From: Lenzites betulinus
Taxonomy: Eukaryota; Basidiomycota; Agaricomycetes; Polyporales; Polyporaceae
NCBI GenBank assembly: GCA_022264855.1
Contig: JABYQU010000034.1
Coordinates: forward strand, 186,001-250,000
Direction of reading: 5' to 3'
DNA length: 64,000 nt
Shown: one piece after another, positions 12,500 to 23,399 of the stretch
How positions within the stretch are numbered: the stretch's first letter is position 1
How the letters are laid out: each line of letters starts with the position of its first letter
Made by a program: the position numbers and the translations under genes
Notes under the pieces: model-generated
What the model saw: only the letters and a program-made list of their open reading frames with translations
Database searches by the model: none
What the model was told of the DNA's origin: nothing

Positions 12500-13482
12500 T
12501 GTGTCCCTTCTCACAGAACCTGCTAAGCTCGCCGTTAAGTGCTGTCGTGGGGGAGACGGCCAGGGACTTGAAGGCTCGCAAGACGCATGCAAACGGTTAC
12601 GCGGCCTCAAACCCCCGGTTCGTTCCACGCTCTCTCTGCATCAATGACGGCCGGATGGCATGGACCACAACCGCGTGCTACGGTACGCGTGGCTGGCACT
12701 TTTTGAGCTTCACATCACGTCTAACCCGCATCGACGCTCCCTCACAGTGATCGCTTGCTGTGGCTTCCCAACTCGTGTGGACTAGCTAGGTGAGTTTACG
12801 CTATTAAGTGGCCGGTGTCTAACGATTGCATACTCATACATACGTCCCCCCAGTGCCTCGCTGTCATGGGTACTCGGACGTGAGGATGCTGGTGCACCAC
12901 GCAGCACGTACGTTCAGATCTAACGAGTGTCCATGTGCTCACGGGTTCTCTGGCGACAGACGTCAAGCACGTGTGGCGGTGTGTATCAATTTGATGCGGC
13001 TCCACAGGATCGTCGCTCGCACCTCGGCGGGACTCTGGGCGACGCAGGACTCTGGGCGACGCGGGACTCTGGGCGACGGGGGACTCTGGGCGACCTGGCA
13101 CTCTGGGGGACCTGGCACTCTGGGCGACGCGGCACTCATTCGAACCGTCGCGTCGGGGGCTATCGTACAGCGTCAGCAAGCCATGACTGAAACGGTAGGA
13201 GCTTTGGCTGGATGGATGTAGTCCTTCCGCATTGTCGCGAGTGCGACAGTAGTATTAGTGTACAGTTCCGATCTATGTATACCTGGCCAGCTCAATACAG
13301 CGTGCACGATAAAAGGGGCATATTCTGCCACCGGCACCCCCCGGAGCCGCTGGATGCCCGATATCAGCCGACTTTTTGGACGCTCAGACGTTAAGCGCCG
13401 TCCGAAATTCGCGTAGCAAAGCTGAAGTAAAGTGAATATTTGCTAGACTTTAACACAAACTTTGTACAGATGGTAATATTGT
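12500..13482. other. Non-coding right arm of the transposon
   Basis: This is about 980 bp between the start of the accessory gene and the right terminal repeat. It must hold that gene's promoter and the subterminal region. It contains a 17-bp minisatellite and ACAAAGT-like words near the end. The short open frames present overlap the minisatellite and are not convincing genes. Confidence 0.6.
13031..13132 (+). repeat. 17-bp tandem repeat, six copies
   Basis: Units start at 13031, 13048, 13065, 13082, 13099 and 13116, each close to GACTCTGGGCGACGCGG, with variation mainly in the last five bases. The repeat lies in the subterminal part of the transposon, where En/Spm-type elements often carry repeated protein-binding sites. 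Confidence 0.9.
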
Positions 13483-13550
13483 GAAAAGTCGCTTCAAACA
13501 CGGACTTTGTTCAACATTTCCTCTAGATAAATCTTGGCTGACGTGCAGTG
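13483..13550 (-). repeat. Right terminal inverted repeat and complete transposon end
   Basis: Bases 13483-13538 mirror 6086-6141 with two mismatches. Bases 13539-13550 supply the true terminus, read inward as CACTGCACGTCA. Confidence 0.88.
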
Positions 13551-14205
13551 TAGTTACGATATCAATCCTGCGACTTTGCACCCGCAAGCGTTGCAACAGC
13601 GTACAAACATTGTGTGATGTTGAACAGAGATACAGAACGTTGTGACGGACAAACGGAGAAGTCGCTGCCTCGGTAGTGCGCGTGCAAACGGCAGCACCAA
13701 CTAGGGAAGCTCATTGAACGGTGAACGTTCCGGCGGGACTCAAATCGAAATACTTGAACCATCTCACAGAAATAGGACTTATTGCAAGTGGGCAGAGGAG
13801 CTGATGCAAAACGTCTATACTTCTCAGCAGGAGAGGGACTACATCCATGCTACTAATATGAGTGAACGAAAGAGATGTGCACACACCTGATCTAACGACG
13901 TTCTGAGGTACGTGCCAGTAACGTAACCTTACGTCGTCCCACGAGTAAACTTGTATCAAGAATACTGAGAACTCACCTGTCTGCGATCGGTGGCATCGAC
14001 TGCACAGATAGGACGTTTGCACGAACAAGATCACATCTTGAGGAGGCGCCACCACACGTCAATAGTCTCAGGCAGAAGGTGATGGACTCAACGCGGAACA
14101 TATCGAGACAGGCTCTTGCGCGCGCAATATACGTCCTCCCTCTCGCTGCTGCGGAGCGGCCACACCTTGGCCGATCGAAGTGCAAGAACATCATCGTTGC
14201 CGCAC
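13551..14205. repeat. Direct repeat, right copy (original host DNA)
   Basis: This is the second copy of the 651-bp segment. Its right side runs on without a break into the 3' flank of the RBM25-like gene, so it is probably the ancestral copy. Short open frames on the minus strand do not resemble any family I know. Confidence 0.88.
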
Positions 14206-14483
14206 CGCCGGATAGATATGCTACTCACGACGGCCTGACCACCACGTCCGCCCCGTCTCCGCGCATGTACGATTGAAGAGAGTGAGCAGAACAAGAGATT
14301 GGCATGGGATGGCATATCTTGTACATCTCAGTGGCAAACACGTGGATACTACGCAAACGTACCTGCCCCAAGTACCGCACTCGAGGGCATAGATCCCGAG
14401 GCCCGAAGCTCGGGTATCTCCGATGTGACAAAATTTCCCCGGGGGAGGCGAGCAAGAATAGGGATGGGGGTGGAGAGGTATTT

Positions 14484-16767
14484 TCAGTCTACCATGAGTT
14501 TCTCGGTGTGCAAGCCTTCGCCGTAGGCCATGCTCTCGAAGATGATCTGCCGCCAGATGCTGACGACGAATTCGGACGCCTCTTCTTCGAGTACCTGTAA
14601 GTCAGGTCAGGGGTATCAGTACCATTCACGATATGCAACTTCTGGGGTGAGGTTCGTCGCGCGGATATGGCAGGACACGCACCGGCTCCAGCCCCTCGAC
14701 GAGCTTCTGGGGTCCCTTGTGATCCTTCAGGTGCTCGAGCACGAACATGATGAGATCGTCGTCTTCGAGCTCGCCCAGGTACTTCGTCATCTGTCGCTTG
14801 ACGAGCGGTTCCAGTTTTCTGTCGATCATAGGCTAGAAGACGCGTCAGTCTCACGGTGTATACACAAGACGCATATGAGCTCACCTCGGAGACTCCGTCC
14901 CACCGGACCTTGCCCTTGAAAAGCGTCTCCTTGTCGCGTGGTACCTCGCCCCGGATTTTCTCCAGCCTCTCCTTTGCCTTCTCTCCACTCTCTGCGAGGT
15001 CGAGTTTCGGCATTGGGACCTTCCGTTTCTTGATAGCCTCCTCCTCCTCTTCCTCCTGGCCGAACAGCGTTGTCGCCTTCTCTTTTGGCGCGCTGTCCGT
15101 CTTCTTCGCCACCGTGAGCGACACGCCGAGTTTGACGGGGGCCCCGTCGTCGAGAAGCATGCCCGCTTTGCGTTGCTCCTCCTGCAGCGCCTGCATCTCG
15201 TCCATCTGCCGCGCAAGGAACGCCTCGGACTCGCGGCGCAAGTTCTCCGTCTCCCGCTCCTCATACAGCCGCGACTCCTCGTCTGCCGCCTGCTCTGTTG
15301 TGAGCCGCCGTGCCCGCGCCGATCGCCATCGTGCTCGGTCGGTGTAAAAGAGTTCATCGCTCTCGTCGTCGTCCCAGATGTCCAGCCGCGCACGCATTTC
15401 AGCCTTGTCCCGCTCCTCCGCCTCCTTCATTGCCCTTTCCCGCGCGATCGCGCGCTCCAGCGCTGCTATTCGGTTGCGTTCCCGCGGTTCGTAACGACGT
15501 TCTCGCTGAGACACGCGGGTGAGCCCCTGACAACTGGACACTGTGGGGTGGCGTGACTTACGTCCTTGTACGAGTTCTCCTCGTCCTTCCTCCGCGCCTC
15601 TCGCCTCTCTGCCTCCAGCTCTTCGTCCGACTTCGCTAGCCGTGCGGACAAGTGCCTGTCCCCACTAGGTGTCCCACTGCCATCTTCGGCTTTTACGAAA
15701 CCGACCGGCTTGCTATATCCCTGGAGGCCCTTCCCAAAGCCCTTGCCCTCCTGCGGCGAATCTGGCTGCCCAGGTAGCTGGGGCTTGCCCCATTCACGCA
15801 CTTTCGGTCCGCTTGGGGCAGCGAGTACATTCGGCATGGCCTCTCGGACGTCACGCATCTTCTCGCGCTCACGTTTCGCAGCGCGCTCGCGGAACTGAGC
15901 AATCTCAGTCATGACGAGACCGCGTTGTGTCTCGGGCAGGTCGGCCTCCTGGAGATCGTGTAGATGCGGGGGGATAACGTACTTCTCCCGGTCGATGAGC
16001 CCGTTGCTTGTTGCCTCCAGCGACTTCTTGTTGATGTCGGAAAGCATGGCATCCACCCGCCCTTTTGCAAGGCGGAGGAGCTCCTCGTCGGCCTGAATTT
16101 GGAATAGAGAGTTTAGCGCTTATTCGAATGTGAGCCTTCTGTAAGGCGACATGCGCGCTCGAAGTTCTCACAAGCAGGCATGCCGCCTCCCAGTGGACGA
16201 TGATCTATAGATTATAAGCATGCCACGTACGTCTGTCCTCATCTTCTGAGCCTGATATGTGTCGAGGAAAGACTTTGTCCGTTCGTCTGCTTTGACCTGT
16301 GGACAGAAGCGTAAGAGCAGGAAGAGAGGGTCATAGAGAGACGAAGCTTACCAATAGCTTTTTGTTTACGCACCCATCTTCTAATGCAGGTAGCTCAACT
16401 CCGTTCAAGAGTGTCATGGCGCGCAGAGCACCGTCAGCATCTTGGAACTCAGCGAATCCAAACCCCTGCGGCTTGTTCGCAGGCGTGATCAGCCGTTTGA
16501 AGGAGGTTATTGGCCCGCATGCCTGAAGCCTCGTCAGTCATCGCTCGCTCAGCGTGTGACCTCACATACCTTCAGTATGTCGTTCAAGAAATTATCGGTT
16601 ATTCCGCCTGAGATCGAACCGATGAAGAGCGTGATCGCTTTCGGTTGTTGTGGCACAAATTGAGGATGTTGCATTTGCTGTTGTGCTGCGAGGGCCGATA
16701 TTGAGGGTCCCTGGCCAAAGGAGGGCATAGAAGGACGAGCACCAAGACCTAGCCGGTTCGGAAGCAT
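14484..16767 (-). CDS. RBM25/Snu71-like splicing factor (RRM + PWI)
   Basis: Seven exons (16767-16570, 16522-16352, 16296-16231, 16092-15562, 15505-14885, 14832-14683, 14594-14484) give 615 codons plus stop. An RRM spans about residues 45-125 (ITLFIGSISGGITDNFL, then QGFGFAEFQDADGALRAM). A long Arg/Glu-rich charged middle follows, and a PWI domain fills the C-terminus (LVKRQMTKYLGELEDDDLI, then FVVSIWRQIIFES). This order is that of RBM25, a U1 snRNP-associated regulator of splice-site choice; yeast Snu71 shares the PWI end. The protein is expected in the nucleus. It is shorter than animal RBM25, mainly in the charged middle. Confidence 0.85.
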
Positions 16768-17629
16768 GTTTCAAGCTGCAGCGAGAATTCCGTGAGGGCG
16801 CAGTTGTGGCGAGAAGATAGCCTTAACACGGCGAGACCGGTGGCGCAGCGGCGTTTCAATAACTTTTATCGGAGTTACTAATAGTTACTACTGCAACTGG
16901 CGTCTTCGAAGTCCGTTTGGCGCCCATCTTACACAGAACGCGTCGGAGTTCTAATTTCTCGGCAGGGAAGGCGCCTGAAGTAACAAAGTACGTACTGCTC
17001 ACGATTCCTTTTCTTTCTGCGACTACCACCTTCCACCTTCTTAAGAATAGCAATCACTCAGGATCTCGAACGACCTCAGGGATATCCACAAGCACAAGAA
17101 TTAGGCACAACAACACCGAGCACTCCCCTGAAACCGGGCTTAGGCCATGCTTAAATCATTGATGCATCACGTTGTACATCGACATCTGGGCTTGCCGCTT
17201 TGCCGCTCATCGCAATGTGGGGAAATAGACTGTCTGTTTCCCCGCACCTGACCGTGCCTTCTCAGCTCCTGCCACTCATACTTGGCGTGTTGTTGCCTAC
17301 TCCGTGCCTACTTCACGCCCATATGCCACTCAGTGAAGAACGAAGCCTCCGGGGTGGACGCCGGGCGATGAATACGATGAGCAACAGCGAAATCGTGATG
17401 TGCGGCGATGACGTAGAATGATTGGAACCTGGGTGGGCGGGGTCATGGGGCCAGCGGGAGCAGCGGTCGGGCCACATGCGTGACGCCTGCGCACGTCCGC
17501 CAATAACGAGAAGAGCGGGAGGGGTGAGAAACATCCCAAATAACCGGCGTCGGCGGCTACTCCCCTTCTCGTATAAAGTCCCTCTCCGCCCGCCGCTCGA
17601 TCCCCGTCGACCGGCAGCTTCACGAGGAG
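16768..17629. other. Divergent promoter region between the RBM25-like and trehalase genes
   Basis: The 862 bp hold the upstream regions of two divergent genes. I see no convincing gene. The only clear signal is a TATA box close to the trehalase start. Confidence 0.6.
17572..17578 (+). promoter_or_regulatory. TATA box of trehalase gene
   Basis: TATAAAG lies 58 bp before the chosen ATG at 17630. Confidence 0.7.
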
Positions 17630-20346
17630 ATGCATCTGTCAACTGCGGTATTCGCCTCGGCCGTGCTGCAAGGCGTACGCGCCCTGCCCCAGGCAGCGCC
17701 GAGTAGCGCGACTTCGCCGCCTACCGTGACCATCTCCACCGCGGTCGCAAGTCCGTCGGTCGCTCTTTCGGCAACCCTTCCATCCCAGGTGCCGCTCCCC
17801 CCAACCCAGGCATGGTGCCCGAGCCACATCTTCTGTGCGGGCGCGGTATGTCCCTTGCGTTTCCACCTTTGCATAATCAATATTTACCAAGCTCTCTCTA
17901 AGCTCCTTCAATCCGTCAATCTGGCGCGTCTATACCCGGACTCGAAGACCTTTGTGGACAAGCCAACGTCCAAGTCTTCACAACAGGTTCTTGCAGACTT
18001 CGCCGCGCTCTCCAACACTAGTGCTACCGAAGGCGACTATGTGAATTTCGTGGACAGCAACTTCCGCGGGGAAGGTCTCGAGCTGGAAGCTGTCGCGCTC
18101 ACGGACTTCCAAGCCGAGCCAACTTTCTTAGGTGGGGTTACCGATCCTCTAGTGAAGGCGTTCGCGCAGACTGTCCACGGATTCTGGACACAGCTCATCA
18201 GGAACACCAATCAAACGGCGCTGTGCCCGGAGGGTACTGAGAGCGGCAGCTGCGAGAGCTCCCTCATCCCTCTGAACCACACATTTGTCGTGCCCGGCGG
18301 GCGCTTCCGGGAGCAATGTGGGTGCATAGCGCGTCAATACTTGCGAGCAACACTGAGCATGAGTGACAGATTATTGGGACTCGTTCTGGATCATCCAAGG
18401 TCTCATCGAGTCACAGTTGTTCTCTACCGTCAATGAGACCCTCCAGAATTTCATGGACGAAATTGAGAACTTCGGCTTCATTCCCAACGGGGGGCGTATC
18501 TACTGCAAGTAATCAATGGTCATCGAAAACTTCGTGGCGCACTTACACGACCCACAGACCTCGACCGCTCCCAGCCTCCGCTGTTCGTACATGTGAGTAT
18601 CTTCTATATCGACATTCTCATAACGCTCAAACAACTTGGTAGATGCTTGCAGACTACGTTACGGCAAGCAACGATACGTCCATCTTGAAACGCGCACTGC
18701 CACTAGCTGAGGCGGAGCTGAAATGGTGGAAAGACAACCGCTCGTTGAATGTCACAAGCCCGTTCACGAACCGAACGTATACCATGGCACATTATGCTGT
18801 TAACAATACCGCCCCACGTCCCGAGTCTTACCTTGAAGGCATGTCCTCATAGTAAAGCAGCAGTCGCCCGGACTTACACACTGTCTTTCCAGACTACCTG
18901 ACGGCCAATGACCCTACCCTTCAGACACCTCTGGCTGAACAAGAGCGTGCTGACTTGTATGCCGAGCTCGCAACCGGCGCGGAGACTGGTTGGGACTATT
19001 CGAGTCGTTTCATGGGCCAGCCTTTCGCGGGTGGCACCAACAACACGAACCCCGCTCTGCGTACCCTGGGCATCCGCAAGTCGATTCCTACCTGCTTGAA
19101 CAGCATCCTCTGTACGTCATTATACTGCTCGAGAATCGGAACTTCAACTAAATGGGCGAATAGACAAGGCACACACTCTCCTCGCAGACTTGTATGATTC
19201 TCAGCAGCAGAACTTGAGCACCTCGACGGCACATCGCACGACGGCCGAAGGCATCCGTGCTGGCATTCTCGATCTCCTCTGGGACCCCTCAAAGCTCGCG
19301 TTCTACGACTTCAACACCACCGCGAACGCGCGTAACAACATCTTTACCGCTGCGACGTTCTATCCACTCTGGAACGGCATCATCCCCGACGAGGTGCTCA
19401 CCTCGAGCCAGAACGCGTTCGGCGTCTTCGCTTCGCTCAATATGGTGCTCAACCGCTACAACGGCACCTTCCCCGTCACCTTCCTCGAGAGCGGACAGCA
19501 GTGGGACGCGCCGAACGCGTGGCCGCCGCACCAGCACATTATACTTCAGGCCCTCCGCGCACTCCCCGGCAATCTCACCACGGACCCGCTGCCCACCGCG
19601 AACGCGAGCGCATCGGCGTTCGACCTGCTGCCCCCCGGGCAGATCGGCGTGGACCAGGACGCGCTCCCCGGCCAGCCCATCACTGGCACTGGCACGAATG
19701 CGACCAAGGCCGGTAATGCCGCGGACGTCAGCAGGCTCAACGGCACTGTCGTCAACGGCGGCAACCCCACGAGTGGAGAGGGTTGGGCGACTGCGCTGCA
19801 GCGCCAGCTGGCGAACCGCTATGTCGCAAGCACGCTGTGCAGCTGGTAAGTGATATTAGTGTTTCAAGTATGGCGCGGCGACTTATGTGCGTGTGCACTG
19901 TGCAGGCATGCGACAGGTGGACAGATTCCGAACCTGCTCCCGAGGCTGTCGGACCAGGAGCTGAACGTCACCCAGAGCCAGAACAACACCGGCAACGTAA
20001 GTATCCACTTTTTATGGCTGCGTACTGCGCAACTGATCCGGTTCGCTGCCAGATGTTTGAGAAGTTCTCCACGTCTGACATCGACTCCGCGGGTCGTGGC
20101 GGCGAGTACACTGTACAGGCTGGCTTCGGTTGGACGAACGGCGTGCTGCTCTGGGTCGCGAGCACGTACGGCAACGTGCTCGTCGCGCCGCAGTGCCCGG
20201 ATCTCCTTGCGCAGGTCGGGACGACTGCCTCCACGGGGTCAGGCTCGACGGGTACAAACAAGAACGCCGCGGCGGGACGGGGTTCGGTGTCGGTCCTCGC
20301 GGTCGCCCTGGTCGCTGCGGCCATGGTGATGCTCAATGTGATGTGA
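17630..20346 (+). CDS. Trehalase, GH37, secreted and probably GPI-anchored
   Basis: Nine exons (17630-17845, 17903-18317, 18370-18504, 18558-18592, 18643-18838, 18893-19111, 19164-19845, 19906-19996, 20053-20346) give 760 codons plus stop. It hydrolyses trehalose to two glucose molecules. Both family signatures are present: PGGRFREQYYWDSFW (about residue 205, split by an intron) and QWDAPNAWPP (about 517), along with PDSKTFVDKPT and IPNGGRIYYLDRSQPP. There is an N-terminal signal peptide, many N-glycosylation sequons, and a C-terminal hydrophobic tail after a Ser/Gly stretch, typical of GPI anchoring to the wall or plasma membrane. Two introns use GC donors (18505-18557 and 18839-18892). A GT reading in either place breaks the conserved frame. 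Confidence 0.96.
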
Positions 20347-20582
20347 GGCTTGAGGGCTTGTGAGCGACCGGTTGGCGCGAAAAGTCTGAGTCGCAGGAGC
20401 TTGGTAGAAGTCCGCGGCTTGATGACGAGACACTTACCGTACGCTGTGACACGATGTCGAACGAATTGTACGATTTTTGATGTAATTGAGTTGGATGTCT
20501 TTCCGAAACCGCAGGCCGTATGGGTGAGCTTAGTTCTCAAGTGGGGGTCCTATTACGTGGGGCGGCTATAGTACTGATCATT
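20347..20582. other. Trehalase 3' flank
   Basis: Short non-coding stretch up to the foldback element; nothing further is recognised. Confidence 0.5.
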
Positions 20583-20590
20583 CTATTGAC
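20583..20590 (+). repeat. 8-bp target-site duplication, left
   Basis: CTATTGAC, repeated exactly at the right edge of the foldback element. Confidence 0.85.
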
Positions 20591-20971
20591 CACCGCAGGC
20601 AGGGCCCCCAAGTATCTCTTAGATAGGTTGATCGCTCGTGGGAAAGTCATCTGAGAGATACTCTCCCACCTAGCGCTTCCAGCCCTGTCATCCCAATTGG
20701 GACACAAAGTTTCAAGCCTCCCGCCTCTTAATTTCAGTCATTTCCCCAGTGCTCCCCGGGTGCAGAATACTCATGTAAGAGGCATCCCAAGCCGCACAAA
20801 TGTCTATATTAGTGCCCAATATATAGTAAGCAATTTACAAGACAGCCAAAACAGCCCTATACACGGGTGAAGCTCTGTAAACAGACACCTTTTGCCCTAT
20901 AACACTCTGCAAACGTTGTTCAAAAGCTTCCGACAAGTGTGCAATTGGACAATCTACGAAAACTTTGTCCG

Positions 20972-21823
20972 AACGTTCAAGCAAATGTTTGAATAAACGT
21001 CCGAAGAAATGTCAGTCGAAATGTCCAGACGAACGTCCGAATAAACGTTCAAGCAAACCTTTGCACGAACGTTTGCGGGCGCTCCCTGCCGTCGGGAATG
21101 CCGCCGCGCACAGCGTTCGGGATACCCTGTACGCTGTTGCGGACGGCGCCGACGCCTAGCGCCCGCGCGCCCTCCCGTACTTGCCGTCCGTATATGGCAA
21201 CTGGCACCTCCATCTCGCGACCTCCCCTCACCGGCACGGCTCTGGCTCCGCCGTTTTACCTTCGATTACATTGTTTCTTTTTTTGTCTGGTAAGCATTAT
21301 GTACCGCTACATACCGCAGGCGTTCCGAAAGATTTTCGTGTAATAGCGCCGCCGGTACAGGCAATATAACAGAGCTACAGACATCTGGAGTACAAAGTAA
21401 CATACAGGTCTGGCAGAATGTGCATTTAAAATGTACACACACTGCTACAATGTGATGCAAAGCTATAGTAATCAGAAGAACCATTTTGCGCGAGCTTACG
21501 ACCAACATACACAAAGATATAGCTCAATCATTCCAGCTATAACATACCTTGAAGGCTGATCGTGCACCGGCTGCCCCTGGTGGGCGCGTTGCAAACAAAC
21601 TGCATATATCGCTTCTATGTAGTGTTGGGGAGATTAAAAAGTTTATTTCAGGCTCCCGCCGTCGCATTCAGCGGTGGACAGTTGATATGTTTTGGGAGGT
21701 ATGTTTTGAACAGTAATTCGCACATAACATGCGTATATCATGGTCGACGCTGCTCAAACAAACATCGTTCAATAGGGCTCATCAATACGCACAAAACGCG
21801 CCATTTCGCGTGTTTCTACGTCA
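20972..21823 (+). repeat. Left inner arm of 852-bp palindrome
   Basis: It is the reverse complement of 21956-22807 with almost no differences; I noticed one near the outer edge. It includes a GC-rich block (about 21060-21250) unlike the AT-rich rest, and direct repeats of AACGTTCAAGC/AACGTCCGAA-type words at about 20970-21070. Confidence 0.92.
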
Positions 21824-21955
21824 CAAATCAGTTATGATAGACTCAAAATACCTCCAAAGTGGCCAGTTTGTGCAGAAGTTGAGCTACAATTCGACGCCTT
21901 GAGATGCCATCCTCTTGCAAATTGAGGGTTCTCTAGGCATATCTTGCGATGTCTT

Positions 21956-22807
21956 TGACGTAGAAACACGCGAAATGGCGCGTTTTGTGCGTATTGATGA
22001 GCCCTATTGAACGATGTTTGTTTGAGCAGCGTCGACCATGATATACGCATGTTATGTGCGAATTACTGTTCAAAACATACCTCCCAAAACATATCAACTG
22101 TCCACCGCTGAATGCGACGGCGGGAGCCTGAAATAAACTTTTTAATCTCCCCAACACTACATAGAAGCGATATATGCAGTTTGTTTGCAACGCGCCCACC
22201 AGGGGCAGCCGGTGCACGATCAGCCTTCAAGGTATGTTATAGCTGGAATGATTGAGCTATATCTTTGTGTATGTTGGTCGTAAGCTCGCGCAAAATGGTT
22301 CTTCTGATTACTATAGCTTTGCATCACATTGTAGCAGTGTGTGTACATTTTAAATGCACATTCTGCCAGACCTGTATGTTACTTTGTACTCCAGATGTCT
22401 GTAGCTCTGTTATATTGCCTGTACCGGCGGCGCTATTACACGAAAATCTTTCGGAACGCCTGCGGTATGTAGCGGTACATAATGCTTACCAGACAAAAAA
22501 AGAAACAATGTAATCGAAGGTAAAACGGCGGAGCCAGAGCCGTGCCGGTGAGGGGAGGTCGCGAGATGGAGGTGCCAGTTGCCATATACGGACGGCAAGT
22601 ACGGGAGGGCGCGCGGGCGCTAGGCGTCGGCGCCGTCCGCAACAGCGTACAGGGTATCCCGAACGCTGTGCGCGGCGGCATTCCCGACGGCAGGGAGCGC
22701 CCGCAAACGTTCGTGCAAAGGTTTGCTTGAACGTTTATTCGGACGTTCGTCTGGACATTTCGACTGACATTTCTTCGGACGTTTATTCAAACGTTTGCTT
22801 GAACGTT
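21956..22807 (-). repeat. Right inner arm of 852-bp palindrome
   Basis: Mirror of the left inner arm, with a 132-bp unrelated spacer at 21824-21955. Outside these arms the inverted repeat continues to the element ends but is clearly more diverged. Confidence 0.92.
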
Positions 22808-23189
22808 TCGATGTACATCCCATTAGAAATTGTCGCTAAATGTGTCATAAATGAATTATCGAAAGTGTACTCGAATGTTGGCAGTATGATACATGGTCAT
22901 AAACCGCCTTCTGGTGCGGTTCAGCTGCAAATAAAATGCATTTTGTATGGCTGTAGACTGAATCACACCTCCTGGGTACTATTACAGGGACTTGGGCCCA
23001 CCAGAATTTGAATATCCTGCAGCTGGGGAGCGGGGGGAACAATTAGAATTCATGCATTGAAAGGGGGGAATATCATATCCCGATTGGGATGACAGGGCTT
23101 CAAACGCTCGGCGGAAGGGTATCTGTCAGATGACTTTCCCATGAGCAATCAACTAGTCTAAGAGATACATGGTGCCCATGCCTTAGGTG

Positions 23190-23197
23190 CTATTGAC
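23190..23197 (+). repeat. 8-bp target-site duplication, right
   Basis: CTATTGAC, identical to 20583-20590. Confidence 0.85.
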
Positions 23198-23391
23198 AGC
23201 GCTAGCATCTTTCACAAGGTTTACTTGTCCCACACTGCACTGCATTCTAGTATGCCAGTGGGGCATCGAAACGCAGATGGCAGCGTTTGTTGCCACAAGC
23301 GCGGCTTCTAATGCCCGCGAGACAGCGACGGGGTCGTCGATATTGATCATTCGCCTGTGCGGCTAAATACTGCGGTATGTTGCATCTATGG

Positions 23392-23399
23392 TATATAAG
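23392..23399 (+). promoter_or_regulatory. TATA box of aspartic protease gene
   Basis: TATATAAG lies 76 bp before the ATG at 23468. The foldback element ends about 200 bp upstream of this box, so its insertion may have displaced more distant control sites. Confidence 0.7.

Larger units (their letters stand above)
6086..13550. mobile_element. CACTA/EnSpm-like DNA transposon with two convergent genes
   Basis: Inverted terminal repeats of 56 bp lie at 6086-6141 and 13483-13538, differing at two positions. The right end continues to 13550 and, read inward, begins CACTGCACGTCA, which matches the CACT(A/G) terminus of this superfamily. The first 12 bases are missing at the left end. A 3-bp TAG lies just outside the right end (13551-13553) and also at 5431-5433, consistent with the 2-3 bp target duplication of this class. 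Inside are a Tnp2-like transposase gene on the plus strand and an accessory gene on the minus strand, tail to tail. Both have complete multi-exon frames, so the element or its relatives may have moved recently. Confidence 0.85.
20591..23189. mobile_element. Non-autonomous foldback DNA transposon with 8-bp target duplication
   Basis: The 2599-bp unit is symmetric. The left end begins CACCGCAGGCAGGGCCCCC; the right end, reversed, begins CACCTAAGGCATGGGCACC, and both continue into GTATCTCTTAGA and GGGAAAGTCATCTGA. It is bracketed by CTATTGAC at 20583-20590 and 23190-23197. An 8-bp duplication fits hAT or Mutator-like elements. Very long inverted repeats favour a Mutator-like or foldback type (inference). 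No transposase gene is present, so it would depend on one supplied elsewhere. Confidence 0.88.

Noticed and set aside
13031..13132. CRISPR-like array
   Set aside because: Units are contiguous 17-bp tandem copies without spacers, in a eukaryotic nuclear transposon.
5431..14205. Direct repeats as LTRs of a retrotransposon
   Set aside because: The repeats lie outside the terminal inverted repeats of a Tnp2 element, there is no reverse transcriptase, integrase, primer site or polypurine tract, and the internal genes are DNA-transposon genes.
21824..21955. Hairpin centre as a tRNA, rRNA or other structured RNA gene
   Set aside because: The 132-bp spacer has no cloverleaf, no conserved RNA motif and no internal symmetry.
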